From contig OX439135.1 of NCBI GenBank assembly GCA_949318235.1, positions 23,514,957-23,578,956 of the forward strand: a stretch of 64,000 nt of DNA, read 5' to 3'. Below are positions 42,827-57,440 of the stretch, in pieces; the stretch's first letter is position 1, and each line of letters begins with the position of its first letter. The position numbers were made by a program, and so were the translations under genes. This DNA comes from Ecdyonurus torrentis. Its lineage: Eukaryota > Arthropoda > Insecta > Ephemeroptera > Heptageniidae. A model generated the notes under the pieces. That model was given only the letters and a program-made list of their open reading frames with translations. It had not been told where the DNA came from and made no database searches.

Positions 42827-45645
42827 CGGGGAGTAGGGTACACTGACGTCGGCAATTAGACTCAAAATTTTATCGTAAAAAAAAAAATCTGAAATTTTGC
42901 ACAATGATACTTCAGCTTGAGACAATTTCAAATATATAACAATTTTAGGAGGTCACCGTGCAATTTAATTTTATATGATTTTATTGAAATTTTAAGTCCG
43001 TAAGATCCGATGATATTTCGATATATATTTTTTTTCGGGAAGGTCAAACATCTTGAAATTGTTATCATGGCTAGGTGTAACCATTAGCTACACAATGAAA
43101 CCAAATTTAGACCCAAAACACGTTCTAGTTTTTTAGATATAATATCGGTAACTTACTCCCTTAAAAAAATAGCATTCTGGTCAAACGTAAAGGGTGTTCG
43201 TAAACCTTGGCTGTTTTCTGCTACTAAAATGACGTTCGGCTTTAGTTAATCAAATGCAATGCGCATTTTTAGTGCAAGAAAACAGTGCTTATAAACAATA
43301 CTATTGATTTTTTTAATTCAACGATATTATAAAAATAATTGGCTTATTTTTCTGCGTACAATAAATAATATAAAATATTGATCAAAAAATATCACCGTAA
43401 CTCAGAATCTGATACAACAATAAAAAGCTAATTATATAAAACAATTACGTTTCTTATTTACATAAATATCTCGTCTTGGCAATTACTTATTTACTAACTT
43501 GCATGCAATTTAGTTTTATTTTTCTTGTATTTTAATTATTATATATATTTATTATAGTTATAATTTTATATTTCATATGTTTTTAGATATATTAAATATT
43601 TTATTTATAAATATTTATTGAATACTGTTCTAGTTATAACGGTTAAATTTCCAATTATTTCAATTAAATTTATTTCCGCTGCAATGAAAGTATAATGTAC
43701 TTTAAGAAGAAAATTTAATTTACAGTTCTAGTTTTTAAACCTATTTTCGTAATCGAAATTCAAAATGATGATGATGCAATATAGAATAGTGTACAGTATG
43801 TTTGATCATAAATGGGACACAAAGGATTTTACGTATTTTTACCGCACTTATACGAGTCAATGAATAATAAGAGAGATATTCACTGCAGCACTTCTCCGCC
43901 TTTTATCAAAACAACCCAAAATATGCTCGCCTACCCATTATTACTTATCTCTTGTTTGCATGATGTTTACTTATCGATAGTTTATGTTTACTCAAAAAGC
44001 GGAAAAGGAAGTGGCCGGAAGAGGAAACCATGTGACGGTAAAAGGGAGAAAAGTTGCGGTGCCATGAGCAAGCTAGGCCTGAGCTACGTGAGCTACCTCC
44101 CACTTTTACCGTCACGTGGTTTCCTCTTCCGGCACTTCCTTTTCCGCATTTTGAGTAAACATGAACAATCATATCGTTTGGACGACTCGTTTCCTGTCTT
44201 AACCTATTGGATCATCAAAATGATAAAAGTCAAATAAAAGGAGGAGAAGTGCAACAGTGAACACCTCTCTTATTGTTATTCATCGACTCGTATTGGTGCG
44301 GTAAAAATACGCAAAATACATTTCTTATAAAACATTCTGTACATACAGACAGTTTGATCAGATTCTATTTAATTTAAAAACTTAAAGTTTTATAAGTTAG
44401 CATTTCTTGATATCTCTAACTTCTAGGTTGATATATCTCAAAGTGAAATATAAAATAACAGCAAGAGAAGATCAAATGTAACTAAAAACTTAAGTTATTT
44501 CACACACATGCAAACGTAAATTTTTTTTAATGCTTATTGTGACTACTGCGCTGATTCCGGGAATATTAAATGAACAGATTTAATATAATTTTAATTAATT
44601 TAAATTGCATCGCCAAAAGTTAGTACTATTTATTGTTGTTTTTCTTTTTTTTTTACATTGAATCCCCAATCCTTTTATTTCAATTATACCATACAATTTA
44701 GAATTTTACATTTTTCACTTTTTCCTTCTCAGCAAACTTATAAGCATCTGCAATTCCCTATATTCAACAAATTTGTAACGTTACCGATACCTAATATTAC
44801 ATTCGATAAATATTTATAAATAAAATATTAAATATAACTAAAAACATATGAAATTTAAAAAATTATAAAAATAATAAAACTAAATTTCATGCAAGTTTGT
44901 AAATAAGTAATTACCAATACGAGATATTTATGTAATTAAAAAACATAAATCTTTTACTTTTATTTTTATTGTTGCATCAGATTTTGAGTTACGGTGATGT
45001 TTTGTAAACAATATTTAAATTATTTATTTTAAATAATTTCTGACAAGTCACAAATTAAATCTGGAAAATATTCAAACATGTGAGAGTGTAGTCAACATAT
45101 ACATAACATCAATTTTATCTATTTTTAACTAAAGATAAAGTTTCAATTTCTTTGTAATATAAAAAAAAAAATTTAAATAAAGTATCGTTGGCTAAATTTC
45201 TAACCAGATAATTGACTACGGAACAACGATCGTCATTTTGGTAGCAGAAAACAGCTTGGGTTTACGAACAGCTTTTATGTTTGTTTCACCAGAATGCTAT
45301 TTAAATTAAGTTAGTAAGGTACCGACCTTATATCTCAAAACTACACGAGTTTTGGGTCTAAATTTGATGTCATTGTGTAGCTAAGGGTCACACCTCGCTG
45401 TGGTTAAAATTTTATGATGTTTGAACGTCCCGTAAAATAGATAAAAATTATTGAAATTAACATTAGGCATTATAGGCTTAAAATTTCATAGAATCATATA
45501 AAATTAATTAGCTCGGTGACCACACAAATTTTTTTATATATATTTGAACTTGTCTCAAGCTGAAGTATCATTGTGAAAAATTTCAAATTTTTTTGACGAG
45601 AAAAGTTTGAGTCTAATGGCCGACGTCAGTCCCCTACTCCCTTAA
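42827..45645. mobile_element. Array foldback unit 1
   Basis: Family A plus (42827-43164) and minus (45306-45645) copies form its ends; inner arms are inverted. The palindrome extends closer to the centre than in the diverged unit (GATATTCACTGCAGCACTTC at ~43876 against GAAGTGCAACAGTGAACACC at ~44247). Hairpin MITE at 43977-44171. Confidence 0.82.
43977..44171. mobile_element. Family K hairpin MITE with target duplication
   Basis: 195 bp flanked by TATCG (43972-43976 and 44172-44176). The unfilled site in the diverged unit reads CTTATCACTTGGACGACTCG. Arms: ATGTTTACTCAAAAAGCGGA and GAAACCATGTGACGGTAAAA at the left, mirrored at the right by TTTTACCGTCACGTGGTTTC and TTTTGAGTAAACAT. Copies recur at 47578-47772, 51179-51373 and 54780-54974. 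A related copy is in ASB intron 3. Confidence 0.87.
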
Positions 45646-46427
45646 CATCAACTTAAGATGATGTTATTTAAAATGTTAGTAATGTCAAATATAATTTTTG
45701 TTACACTTTCGTCAAATCTGCACCAATTCCAGATAACTATAGTGTGCAGAGATGTTATATAGGTTCTTAGGTAACTGTTTATTGTAGGTTTCATTAAAGA
45801 TGTTATATTCACTGAATTTCAAAATCCTTTTTTTTTTTCACACACCTCCGTAAATATGTCAATACATGTCTCTTCGGTTACCTTCATGTGACAGAGAATT
45901 TGTGATTTTCACACCTAAATACCTACAAATGAATAAATATTTATTAATAACATATTTAAAATCTATAATGACAATAATTATTTTAAAAAGCATTAAATGT
46001 TTTATAATAAATATAACAAATAATAATTGAAAAAAATAAAAACTCTATAAAATTTTTAATACAACTATAAATTTCATGCAAGTTTTTAAATAACTAATTT
46101 CAAAGCTGAGATATTTATATAAAAAAACTAACCTAATTTTATTCTTTTTTTCTACTTACAGTATTACATTTTGAGTGCTGGTGGTTTTTTGAACATAAAT
46201 TATTGTAAATAGTTTCTGAAAAGTTACAGAATAAGTCAATAAAATGTTCCAAATTTGAGTGTGCAAACATGTTAACCACATGAGTTTACATGATTTAACC
46301 ACATTATTGGTTAACCATGATTGGTAAAAATATACTGTACATCAATTTTATCAATTTTTATAAGTTTGGATAAAGTTTTATAATATTCTGTATTATATAA
46401 TTAAAAATAAAAAGGTAAATAATATAT

Positions 46428-49246
46428 CGGGGAGTAGGGTACACTGACGTCGGCAATTAGACTCAAAATTTTATCGTAAAAAAAAAAATCTGAAATTTTG
46501 CACAATGATACTTCAGCTTGAGACAATTTCAAATATATAACAATTTTAGGAGGTCACCGTGCAATTTAATTTTATATGATTTTATTGAAATTTTAAGTCC
46601 GTAAGATCCGATGATATTTCGATATATATTTTTTTTCGGGAAGGTCAAACATCTTGAAATTGTTATCATGGCTAGGTGTAACCATTAGCTACACAATGAA
46701 ACCAAATTTAGACCCAAAACACGTTCTAGTTTTTTAGATATAATATCGGTAACTTACTCCCTTAAAAAAATAGCATTCTGGTCAAACGTAAAGGGTGTTC
46801 GTAAACCTTGGCTGTTTTCTGCTACTAAAATGACGTTCGGCTTTAGTTAATCAAATGCAATGCGCATTTTTAGTGCAAGAAAACAGTGCTTATAAACAAT
46901 ACTATTGATTTTTTTAATTCAACGATATTATAAAAATAATTGGCTTATTTTTCTGCGTACAATAAATAATATAAAATATTGATCAAAAAATATCACCGTA
47001 ACTCAGAATCTGATACAACAATAAAAAGCTAATTATATAAAACAATTACGTTTCTTATTTACATAAATATCTCGTCTTGGCAATTACTTATTTACTAACT
47101 TGCATGCAATTTAGTTTTATTTTTCTTGTATTTTAATTATTATATATATTTATTATAGTTATAATTTTATATTTCATATGTTTTTAGATATATTAAATAT
47201 TTTATTTATAAATATTTATTGAATACTGTTCTAGTTATAACGGTTAAATTTCCAATTATTTCAATTAAATTTATTTCCGCTGCAATGAAAGTATAATGTA
47301 CTTTAAGAAGAAAATTTAATTTACAGTTCTAGTTTTTAAACCTATTTTCGTAATCGAAATTCAAAATGATGATGATGCAATATAGAATAGTGTACAGTAT
47401 GTTTGATCATAAATGGGACACAAAGGATTTTACGTATTTTTACCGCACTTATACGAGTCAATGAATAATAAGAGAGATATTCACTGCAGCACTTCTCCGC
47501 CTTTTATCAAAACAACCCAAAATATGCTCGCCTACCCATTATTACTTATCTCTTGTTTGCATGATGTTTACTTATCGATAGTTTATGTTTACTCAAAAAG
47601 CGGAAAAGGAAGTGGCCGGAAGAGGAAACCATGTGACGGTAAAAGGGAGAAAAGTTGCGGTGCCATGAGCAAGCTAGGCCTGAGCTACGTGAGCTACCTC
47701 CCACTTTTACCGTCACGTGGTTTCCTCTTCCGGCACTTCCTTTTCCGCATTTTGAGTAAACATGAACAATCATATCGTTTGGACGACTCGTTTCCTGTCT
47801 TAACCTATTGGATCATCAAAATGATAAAAGTCAAATAAAAGGAGGAGAAGTGCAACAGTGAACACCTCTCTTATTGTTATTCATCGACTCGTATTGGTGC
47901 GGTAAAAATACGCAAAATACATTTCTTATAAAACATTCTGTACATACAGACAGTTTGATCAGATTCTATTTAATTTAAAAACTTAAAGTTTTATAAGTTA
48001 GCATTTCTTGATATCTCTAACTTCTAGGTTGATATATCTCAAAGTGAAATATAAAATAACAGCAAGAGAAGATCAAATGTAACTAAAAACTTAAGTTATT
48101 TCACACACATGCAAACGTAAATTTTTTTTAATGCTTATTGTGACTACTGCGCTGATTCCGGGAATATTAAATGAACAGATTTAATATAATTTTAATTAAT
48201 TTAAATTGCATCGCCAAAAGTTAGTACTATTTATTGTTGTTTTTCTTTTTTTTTTACATTGAATCCCCAATCCTTTTATTTCAATTATACCATACAATTT
48301 AGAATTTTACATTTTTCACTTTTTCCTTCTCAGCAAACTTATAAGCATCTGCAATTCCCTATATTCAACAAATTTGTAACGTTACCGATACCTAATATTA
48401 CATTCGATAAATATTTATAAATAAAATATTAAATATAACTAAAAACATATGAAATTTAAAAAATTATAAAAATAATAAAACTAAATTTCATGCAAGTTTG
48501 TAAATAAGTAATTACCAATACGAGATATTTATGTAATTAAAAAACATAAATCTTTTACTTTTATTTTTATTGTTGCATCAGATTTTGAGTTACGGTGATG
48601 TTTTGTAAACAATATTTAAATTATTTATTTTAAATAATTTCTGACAAGTCACAAATTAAATCTGGAAAATATTCAAACATGTGAGAGTGTAGTCAACATA
48701 TACATAACATCAATTTTATCTATTTTTAACTAAAGATAAAGTTTCAATTTCTTTGTAATATAAAAAAAAAAATTTAAATAAAGTATCGTTGGCTAAATTT
48801 CTAACCAGATAATTGACTACGGAACAACGATCGTCATTTTGGTAGCAGAAAACAGCTTGGGTTTACGAACAGCTTTTATGTTTGTTTCACCAGAATGCTA
48901 TTTAAATTAAGTTAGTAAGGTACCGACCTTATATCTCAAAACTACACGAGTTTTGGGTCTAAATTTGATGTCATTGTGTAGCTAAGGGTCACACCTCGCT
49001 GTGGTTAAAATTTTATGATGTTTGAACGTCCCGTAAAATAGATAAAAATTATTGAAATTAACATTAGGCATTATAGGCTTAAAATTTCATAGAATCATAT
49101 AAAATTAATTAGCTCGGTGACCACACAAATTTTTTTATATATATTTGAACTTGTCTCAAGCTGAAGTATCATTGTGAAAAATTTCAAATTTTTTTGACGA
49201 GAAAAGTTTGAGTCTAATGGCCGACGTCAGTCCCCTACTCCCTTAA
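46428..49246. mobile_element. Array foldback unit 2
   Basis: Same layout as unit 1, shifted by 3,601 bp, hairpin at 47578-47772. I saw no differences from unit 1. Confidence 0.82.
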
Positions 49247-50028
49247 CATCAACTTAAGATGATGTTATTTAAAATGTTAGTAATGTCAAATATAATTTTT
49301 GTTACACTTTCGTCAAATCTGCACCAATTCCAGATAACTATAGTGTGCAGAGATGTTATATAGGTTCTTAGGTAACTGTTTATTGTAGGTTTCATTAAAG
49401 ATGTTATATTCACTGAATTTCAAAATCCTTTTTTTTTTTCACACACCTCCGTAAATATGTCAATACATGTCTCTTCGGTTACCTTCATGTGACAGAGAAT
49501 TTGTGATTTTCACACCTAAATACCTACAAATGAATAAATATTTATTAATAACATATTTAAAATCTATAATGACAATAATTATTTTAAAAAGCATTAAATG
49601 TTTTATAATAAATATAACAAATAATAATTGAAAAAAATAAAAACTCTATAAAATTTTTAATACAACTATAAATTTCATGCAAGTTTTTAAATAACTAATT
49701 TCAAAGCTGAGATATTTATATAAAAAAACTAACCTAATTTTATTCTTTTTTTCTACTTACAGTATTACATTTTGAGTGCTGGTGGTTTTTTGAACATAAA
49801 TTATTGTAAATAGTTTCTGAAAAGTTACAGAATAAGTCAATAAAATGTTCCAAATTTGAGTGTGCAAACATGTTAACCACATGAGTTTACATGATTTAAC
49901 CACATTATTGGTTAACCATGATTGGTAAAAATATACTGTACATCAATTTTATCAATTTTTATAAGTTTGGATAAAGTTTTATAATATTCTGTATTATATA
50001 ATTAAAAATAAAAAGGTAAATAATATAT

Positions 50029-52847
50029 CGGGGAGTAGGGTACACTGACGTCGGCAATTAGACTCAAAATTTTATCGTAAAAAAAAAAATCTGAAATTTT
50101 GCACAATGATACTTCAGCTTGAGACAATTTCAAATATATAACAATTTTAGGAGGTCACCGTGCAATTTAATTTTATATGATTTTATTGAAATTTTAAGTC
50201 CGTAAGATCCGATGATATTTCGATATATATTTTTTTTCGGGAAGGTCAAACATCTTGAAATTGTTATCATGGCTAGGTGTAACCATTAGCTACACAATGA
50301 AACCAAATTTAGACCCAAAACACGTTCTAGTTTTTTAGATATAATATCGGTAACTTACTCCCTTAAAAAAATAGCATTCTGGTCAAACGTAAAGGGTGTT
50401 CGTAAACCTTGGCTGTTTTCTGCTACTAAAATGACGTTCGGCTTTAGTTAATCAAATGCAATGCGCATTTTTAGTGCAAGAAAACAGTGCTTATAAACAA
50501 TACTATTGATTTTTTTAATTCAACGATATTATAAAAATAATTGGCTTATTTTTCTGCGTACAATAAATAATATAAAATATTGATCAAAAAATATCACCGT
50601 AACTCAGAATCTGATACAACAATAAAAAGCTAATTATATAAAACAATTACGTTTCTTATTTACATAAATATCTCGTCTTGGCAATTACTTATTTACTAAC
50701 TTGCATGCAATTTAGTTTTATTTTTCTTGTATTTTAATTATTATATATATTTATTATAGTTATAATTTTATATTTCATATGTTTTTAGATATATTAAATA
50801 TTTTATTTATAAATATTTATTGAATACTGTTCTAGTTATAACGGTTAAATTTCCAATTATTTCAATTAAATTTATTTCCGCTGCAATGAAAGTATAATGT
50901 ACTTTAAGAAGAAAATTTAATTTACAGTTCTAGTTTTTAAACCTATTTTCGTAATCGAAATTCAAAATGATGATGATGCAATATAGAATAGTGTACAGTA
51001 TGTTTGATCATAAATGGGACACAAAGGATTTTACGTATTTTTACCGCACTTATACGAGTCAATGAATAATAAGAGAGATATTCACTGCAGCACTTCTCCG
51101 CCTTTTATCAAAACAACCCAAAATATGCTCGCCTACCCATTATTACTTATCTCTTGTTTGCATGATGTTTACTTATCGATAGTTTATGTTTACTCAAAAA
51201 GCGGAAAAGGAAGTGGCCGGAAGAGGAAACCATGTGACGGTAAAAGGGAGAAAAGTTGCGGTGCCATGAGCAAGCTAGGCCTGAGCTACGTGAGCTACCT
51301 CCCACTTTTACCGTCACGTGGTTTCCTCTTCCGGCACTTCCTTTTCCGCATTTTGAGTAAACATGAACAATCATATCGTTTGGACGACTCGTTTCCTGTC
51401 TTAACCTATTGGATCATCAAAATGATAAAAGTCAAATAAAAGGAGGAGAAGTGCAACAGTGAACACCTCTCTTATTGTTATTCATCGACTCGTATTGGTG
51501 CGGTAAAAATACGCAAAATACATTTCTTATAAAACATTCTGTACATACAGACAGTTTGATCAGATTCTATTTAATTTAAAAACTTAAAGTTTTATAAGTT
51601 AGCATTTCTTGATATCTCTAACTTCTAGGTTGATATATCTCAAAGTGAAATATAAAATAACAGCAAGAGAAGATCAAATGTAACTAAAAACTTAAGTTAT
51701 TTCACACACATGCAAACGTAAATTTTTTTTAATGCTTATTGTGACTACTGCGCTGATTCCGGGAATATTAAATGAACAGATTTAATATAATTTTAATTAA
51801 TTTAAATTGCATCGCCAAAAGTTAGTACTATTTATTGTTGTTTTTCTTTTTTTTTTACATTGAATCCCCAATCCTTTTATTTCAATTATACCATACAATT
51901 TAGAATTTTACATTTTTCACTTTTTCCTTCTCAGCAAACTTATAAGCATCTGCAATTCCCTATATTCAACAAATTTGTAACGTTACCGATACCTAATATT
52001 ACATTCGATAAATATTTATAAATAAAATATTAAATATAACTAAAAACATATGAAATTTAAAAAATTATAAAAATAATAAAACTAAATTTCATGCAAGTTT
52101 GTAAATAAGTAATTACCAATACGAGATATTTATGTAATTAAAAAACATAAATCTTTTACTTTTATTTTTATTGTTGCATCAGATTTTGAGTTACGGTGAT
52201 GTTTTGTAAACAATATTTAAATTATTTATTTTAAATAATTTCTGACAAGTCACAAATTAAATCTGGAAAATATTCAAACATGTGAGAGTGTAGTCAACAT
52301 ATACATAACATCAATTTTATCTATTTTTAACTAAAGATAAAGTTTCAATTTCTTTGTAATATAAAAAAAAAAATTTAAATAAAGTATCGTTGGCTAAATT
52401 TCTAACCAGATAATTGACTACGGAACAACGATCGTCATTTTGGTAGCAGAAAACAGCTTGGGTTTACGAACAGCTTTTATGTTTGTTTCACCAGAATGCT
52501 ATTTAAATTAAGTTAGTAAGGTACCGACCTTATATCTCAAAACTACACGAGTTTTGGGTCTAAATTTGATGTCATTGTGTAGCTAAGGGTCACACCTCGC
52601 TGTGGTTAAAATTTTATGATGTTTGAACGTCCCGTAAAATAGATAAAAATTATTGAAATTAACATTAGGCATTATAGGCTTAAAATTTCATAGAATCATA
52701 TAAAATTAATTAGCTCGGTGACCACACAAATTTTTTTATATATATTTGAACTTGTCTCAAGCTGAAGTATCATTGTGAAAAATTTCAAATTTTTTTGACG
52801 AGAAAAGTTTGAGTCTAATGGCCGACGTCAGTCCCCTACTCCCTTAA
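50029..52847. mobile_element. Array foldback unit 3
   Basis: Same layout, hairpin at 51179-51373. I saw no differences from units 1 and 2. Confidence 0.82.
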
Positions 52848-53629
52848 CATCAACTTAAGATGATGTTATTTAAAATGTTAGTAATGTCAAATATAATTTT
52901 TGTTACACTTTCGTCAAATCTGCACCAATTCCAGATAACTATAGTGTGCAGAGATGTTATATAGGTTCTTAGGTAACTGTTTATTGTAGGTTTCATTAAA
53001 GATGTTATATTCACTGAATTTCAAAATCCTTTTTTTTTTTCACACACCTCCGTAAATATGTCAATACATGTCTCTTCGGTTACCTTCATGTGACAGAGAA
53101 TTTGTGATTTTCACACCTAAATACCTACAAATGAATAAATATTTATTAATAACATATTTAAAATCTATAATGACAATAATTATTTTAAAAAGCATTAAAT
53201 GTTTTATAATAAATATAACAAATAATAATTGAAAAAAATAAAAACTCTATAAAATTTTTAATACAACTATAAATTTCATGCAAGTTTTTAAATAACTAAT
53301 TTCAAAGCTGAGATATTTATATAAAAAAACTAACCTAATTTTATTCTTTTTTTCTACTTACAGTATTACATTTTGAGTGCTGGTGGTTTTTTGAACATAA
53401 ATTATTGTAAATAGTTTCTGAAAAGTTACAGAATAAGTCAATAAAATGTTCCAAATTTGAGTGTGCAAACATGTTAACCACATGAGTTTACATGATTTAA
53501 CCACATTATTGGTTAACCATGATTGGTAAAAATATACTGTACATCAATTTTATCAATTTTTATAAGTTTGGATAAAGTTTTATAATATTCTGTATTATAT
53601 AATTAAAAATAAAAAGGTAAATAATATAT

Positions 53630-56448
53630 CGGGGAGTAGGGTACACTGACGTCGGCAATTAGACTCAAAATTTTATCGTAAAAAAAAAAATCTGAAATTT
53701 TGCACAATGATACTTCAGCTTGAGACAATTTCAAATATATAACAATTTTAGGAGGTCACCGTGCAATTTAATTTTATATGATTTTATTGAAATTTTAAGT
53801 CCGTAAGATCCGATGATATTTCGATATATATTTTTTTTCGGGAAGGTCAAACATCTTGAAATTGTTATCATGGCTAGGTGTAACCATTAGCTACACAATG
53901 AAACCAAATTTAGACCCAAAACACGTTCTAGTTTTTTAGATATAATATCGGTAACTTACTCCCTTAAAAAAATAGCATTCTGGTCAAACGTAAAGGGTGT
54001 TCGTAAACCTTGGCTGTTTTCTGCTACTAAAATGACGTTCGGCTTTAGTTAATCAAATGCAATGCGCATTTTTAGTGCAAGAAAACAGTGCTTATAAACA
54101 ATACTATTGATTTTTTTAATTCAACGATATTATAAAAATAATTGGCTTATTTTTCTGCGTACAATAAATAATATAAAATATTGATCAAAAAATATCACCG
54201 TAACTCAGAATCTGATACAACAATAAAAAGCTAATTATATAAAACAATTACGTTTCTTATTTACATAAATATCTCGTCTTGGCAATTACTTATTTACTAA
54301 CTTGCATGCAATTTAGTTTTATTTTTCTTGTATTTTAATTATTATATATATTTATTATAGTTATAATTTTATATTTCATATGTTTTTAGATATATTAAAT
54401 ATTTTATTTATAAATATTTATTGAATACTGTTCTAGTTATAACGGTTAAATTTCCAATTATTTCAATTAAATTTATTTCCGCTGCAATGAAAGTATAATG
54501 TACTTTAAGAAGAAAATTTAATTTACAGTTCTAGTTTTTAAACCTATTTTCGTAATCGAAATTCAAAATGATGATGATGCAATATAGAATAGTGTACAGT
54601 ATGTTTGATCATAAATGGGACACAAAGGATTTTACGTATTTTTACCGCACTTATACGAGTCAATGAATAATAAGAGAGATATTCACTGCAGCACTTCTCC
54701 GCCTTTTATCAAAACAACCCAAAATATGCTCGCCTACCCATTATTACTTATCTCTTGTTTGCATGATGTTTACTTATCGATAGTTTATGTTTACTCAAAA
54801 AGCGGAAAAGGAAGTGGCCGGAAGAGGAAACCATGTGACGGTAAAAGGGAGAAAAGTTGCGGTGCCATGAGCAAGCTAGGCCTGAGCTACGTGAGCTACC
54901 TCCCACTTTTACCGTCACGTGGTTTCCTCTTCCGGCACTTCCTTTTCCGCATTTTGAGTAAACATGAACAATCATATCGTTTGGACGACTCGTTTCCTGT
55001 CTTAACCTATTGGATCATCAAAATGATAAAAGTCAAATAAAAGGAGGAGAAGTGCAACAGTGAACACCTCTCTTATTGTTATTCATCGACTCGTATTGGT
55101 GCGGTAAAAATACGCAAAATACATTTCTTATAAAACATTCTGTACATACAGACAGTTTGATCAGATTCTATTTAATTTAAAAACTTAAAGTTTTATAAGT
55201 TAGCATTTCTTGATATCTCTAACTTCTAGGTTGATATATCTCAAAGTGAAATATAAAATAACAGCAAGAGAAGATCAAATGTAACTAAAAACTTAAGTTA
55301 TTTCACACACATGCAAACGTAAATTTTTTTTAATGCTTATTGTGACTACTGCGCTGATTCCGGGAATATTAAATGAACAGATTTAATATAATTTTAATTA
55401 ATTTAAATTGCATCGCCAAAAGTTAGTACTATTTATTGTTGTTTTTCTTTTTTTTTTACATTGAATCCCCAATCCTTTTATTTCAATTATACCATACAAT
55501 TTAGAATTTTACATTTTTCACTTTTTCCTTCTCAGCAAACTTATAAGCATCTGCAATTCCCTATATTCAACAAATTTGTAACGTTACCGATACCTAATAT
55601 TACATTCGATAAATATTTATAAATAAAATATTAAATATAACTAAAAACATATGAAATTTAAAAAATTATAAAAATAATAAAACTAAATTTCATGCAAGTT
55701 TGTAAATAAGTAATTACCAATACGAGATATTTATGTAATTAAAAAACATAAATCTTTTACTTTTATTTTTATTGTTGCATCAGATTTTGAGTTACGGTGA
55801 TGTTTTGTAAACAATATTTAAATTATTTATTTTAAATAATTTCTGACAAGTCACAAATTAAATCTGGAAAATATTCAAACATGTGAGAGTGTAGTCAACA
55901 TATACATAACATCAATTTTATCTATTTTTAACTAAAGATAAAGTTTCAATTTCTTTGTAATATAAAAAAAAAAATTTAAATAAAGTATCGTTGGCTAAAT
56001 TTCTAACCAGATAATTGACTACGGAACAACGATCGTCATTTTGGTAGCAGAAAACAGCTTGGGTTTACGAACAGCTTTTATGTTTGTTTCACCAGAATGC
56101 TATTTAAATTAAGTTAGTAAGGTACCGACCTTATATCTCAAAACTACACGAGTTTTGGGTCTAAATTTGATGTCATTGTGTAGCTAAGGGTCACACCTCG
56201 CTGTGGTTAAAATTTTATGATGTTTGAACGTCCCGTAAAATAGATAAAAATTATTGAAATTAACATTAGGCATTATAGGCTTAAAATTTCATAGAATCAT
56301 ATAAAATTAATTAGCTCGGTGACCACACAAATTTTTTTATATATATTTGAACTTGTCTCAAGCTGAAGTATCATTGTGAAAAATTTCAAATTTTTTTGAC
56401 GAGAAAAGTTTGAGTCTAATGGCCGACGTCAGTCCCCTACTCCCTTAA
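53630..56448. mobile_element. Array foldback unit 4
   Basis: Same layout, hairpin at 54780-54974. Followed by a spacer that starts to diverge at ~56637. Confidence 0.82.
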
Positions 56449-56636
56449 CATCAACTTAAGATGATGTTATTTAAAATGTTAGTAATGTCAAATATAATTT
56501 TTGTTACACTTTCGTCAAATCTGCACCAATTCCAGATAACTATAGTGTGCAGAGATGTTATATAGGTTCTTAGGTAACTGTTTATTGTAGGTTTCATTAA
56601 AGATGTTATATTCACTGAATTTCAAAATCCTTTTTT

Positions 56637-57440
56637 TTCTCACACACCTCCGTATATATGTCAATACATGTCTCTTCGGTTACCTTCATCCTTCATGTGA
56701 CAGAGAATTTGTGATTTTCTCACCTAAATACCTACAAATGAATAAATATTTATTAATAAAATATTTAAAATGTATAATAACAATAATTATTTTAAAAAGC
56801 ATTAAATGTTTCATAATAAATATAACAAATAATAATTGAAAAAAATAAAAACTATAAAATTTTTAATACAACTATAAATTTCATGCAAGTTTTTAAATAA
56901 CTAATTTCAAAGGTGAGATATTTATATAAAAAAACTAACCTAATTTTATTCTTTTTTTCTACTTATAGTATTACATTTTGAGTGCTGGTGGTTTTTTGAA
57001 CATAAATTATTGTAAATAGTTTCTAAAAAGTTACAGAATAAGTCAATAAAATGTTCCAAATTTGAGTGTGCAAACATGTTAACCACATGAGTTTACATGA
57101 TTTAACCACATTATTGGTTAACCATGATTGGTAAAAAAATACTGTACATCAATTTTATCAATTTTTATAAGTTTGGATAAAGTTTATAATATTCTGAATT
57201 ATATAATTAAAAATAAAAAAGGGTAAATAATATATCGGGGAGTAGGGTACCGACGTCGGCAATTAGACTCAAAATTTTATCGTAAAGAAAAATCTGAAAT
57301 TTTGCACAATGATACTTCAGCTTGAGACAATTTCAAATATATAACAATTTTAGGAGGTCACTGTGACATTTAATTTTATATGATTTTATTGAAATTTTAA
57401 GTCCGTAAGATCCGATGATATTTCGATATATATTTTTTTT
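56637..57440 (+). repeat. Diverged partial unit closing the array
   Basis: The spacer continues with small differences (CATCCTTCATGTGACAG has an extra CATC/CTT; TATATATG for TAAATATG), then the start of a family A copy (GGTACCGACGTCGGCAATTA) that breaks off at ~57440. 57441-57660 holds poly(T) and unassigned sequence. Confidence 0.75.

Larger units (their letters stand above)
42047..56636. repeat. Tandem array, 3,601-bp period, about four near-identical units
   Basis: Four identical 141-codon ORF shadows start at 43812, 47413, 51014 and 54615, exactly 3,601 bp apart. Everywhere I compared units the sequence was the same, apart from a few differences in the first ~450 bp (e.g. a 2-bp indel at ~42480). 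Each unit is a 2,819-bp foldback body plus a 782-bp spacer. No convincing gene. The array is recent, homogenised, or an assembly artefact. Confidence 0.9.

Noticed and set aside
43812..44237. 141-codon ORF repeated identically in all four array units (also 47413, 51014, 54615)
   Set aside because: It runs through the K hairpin MITE, and the diverged unit lacks that half. Its mirror-image ORF on the minus strand shows that it reflects palindromic DNA. No domain recognised.
42047..56636. CRISPR-like or rDNA-like array
   Set aside because: A 3.6-kb period with no spacers and no rRNA motifs; the setting is eukaryotic.
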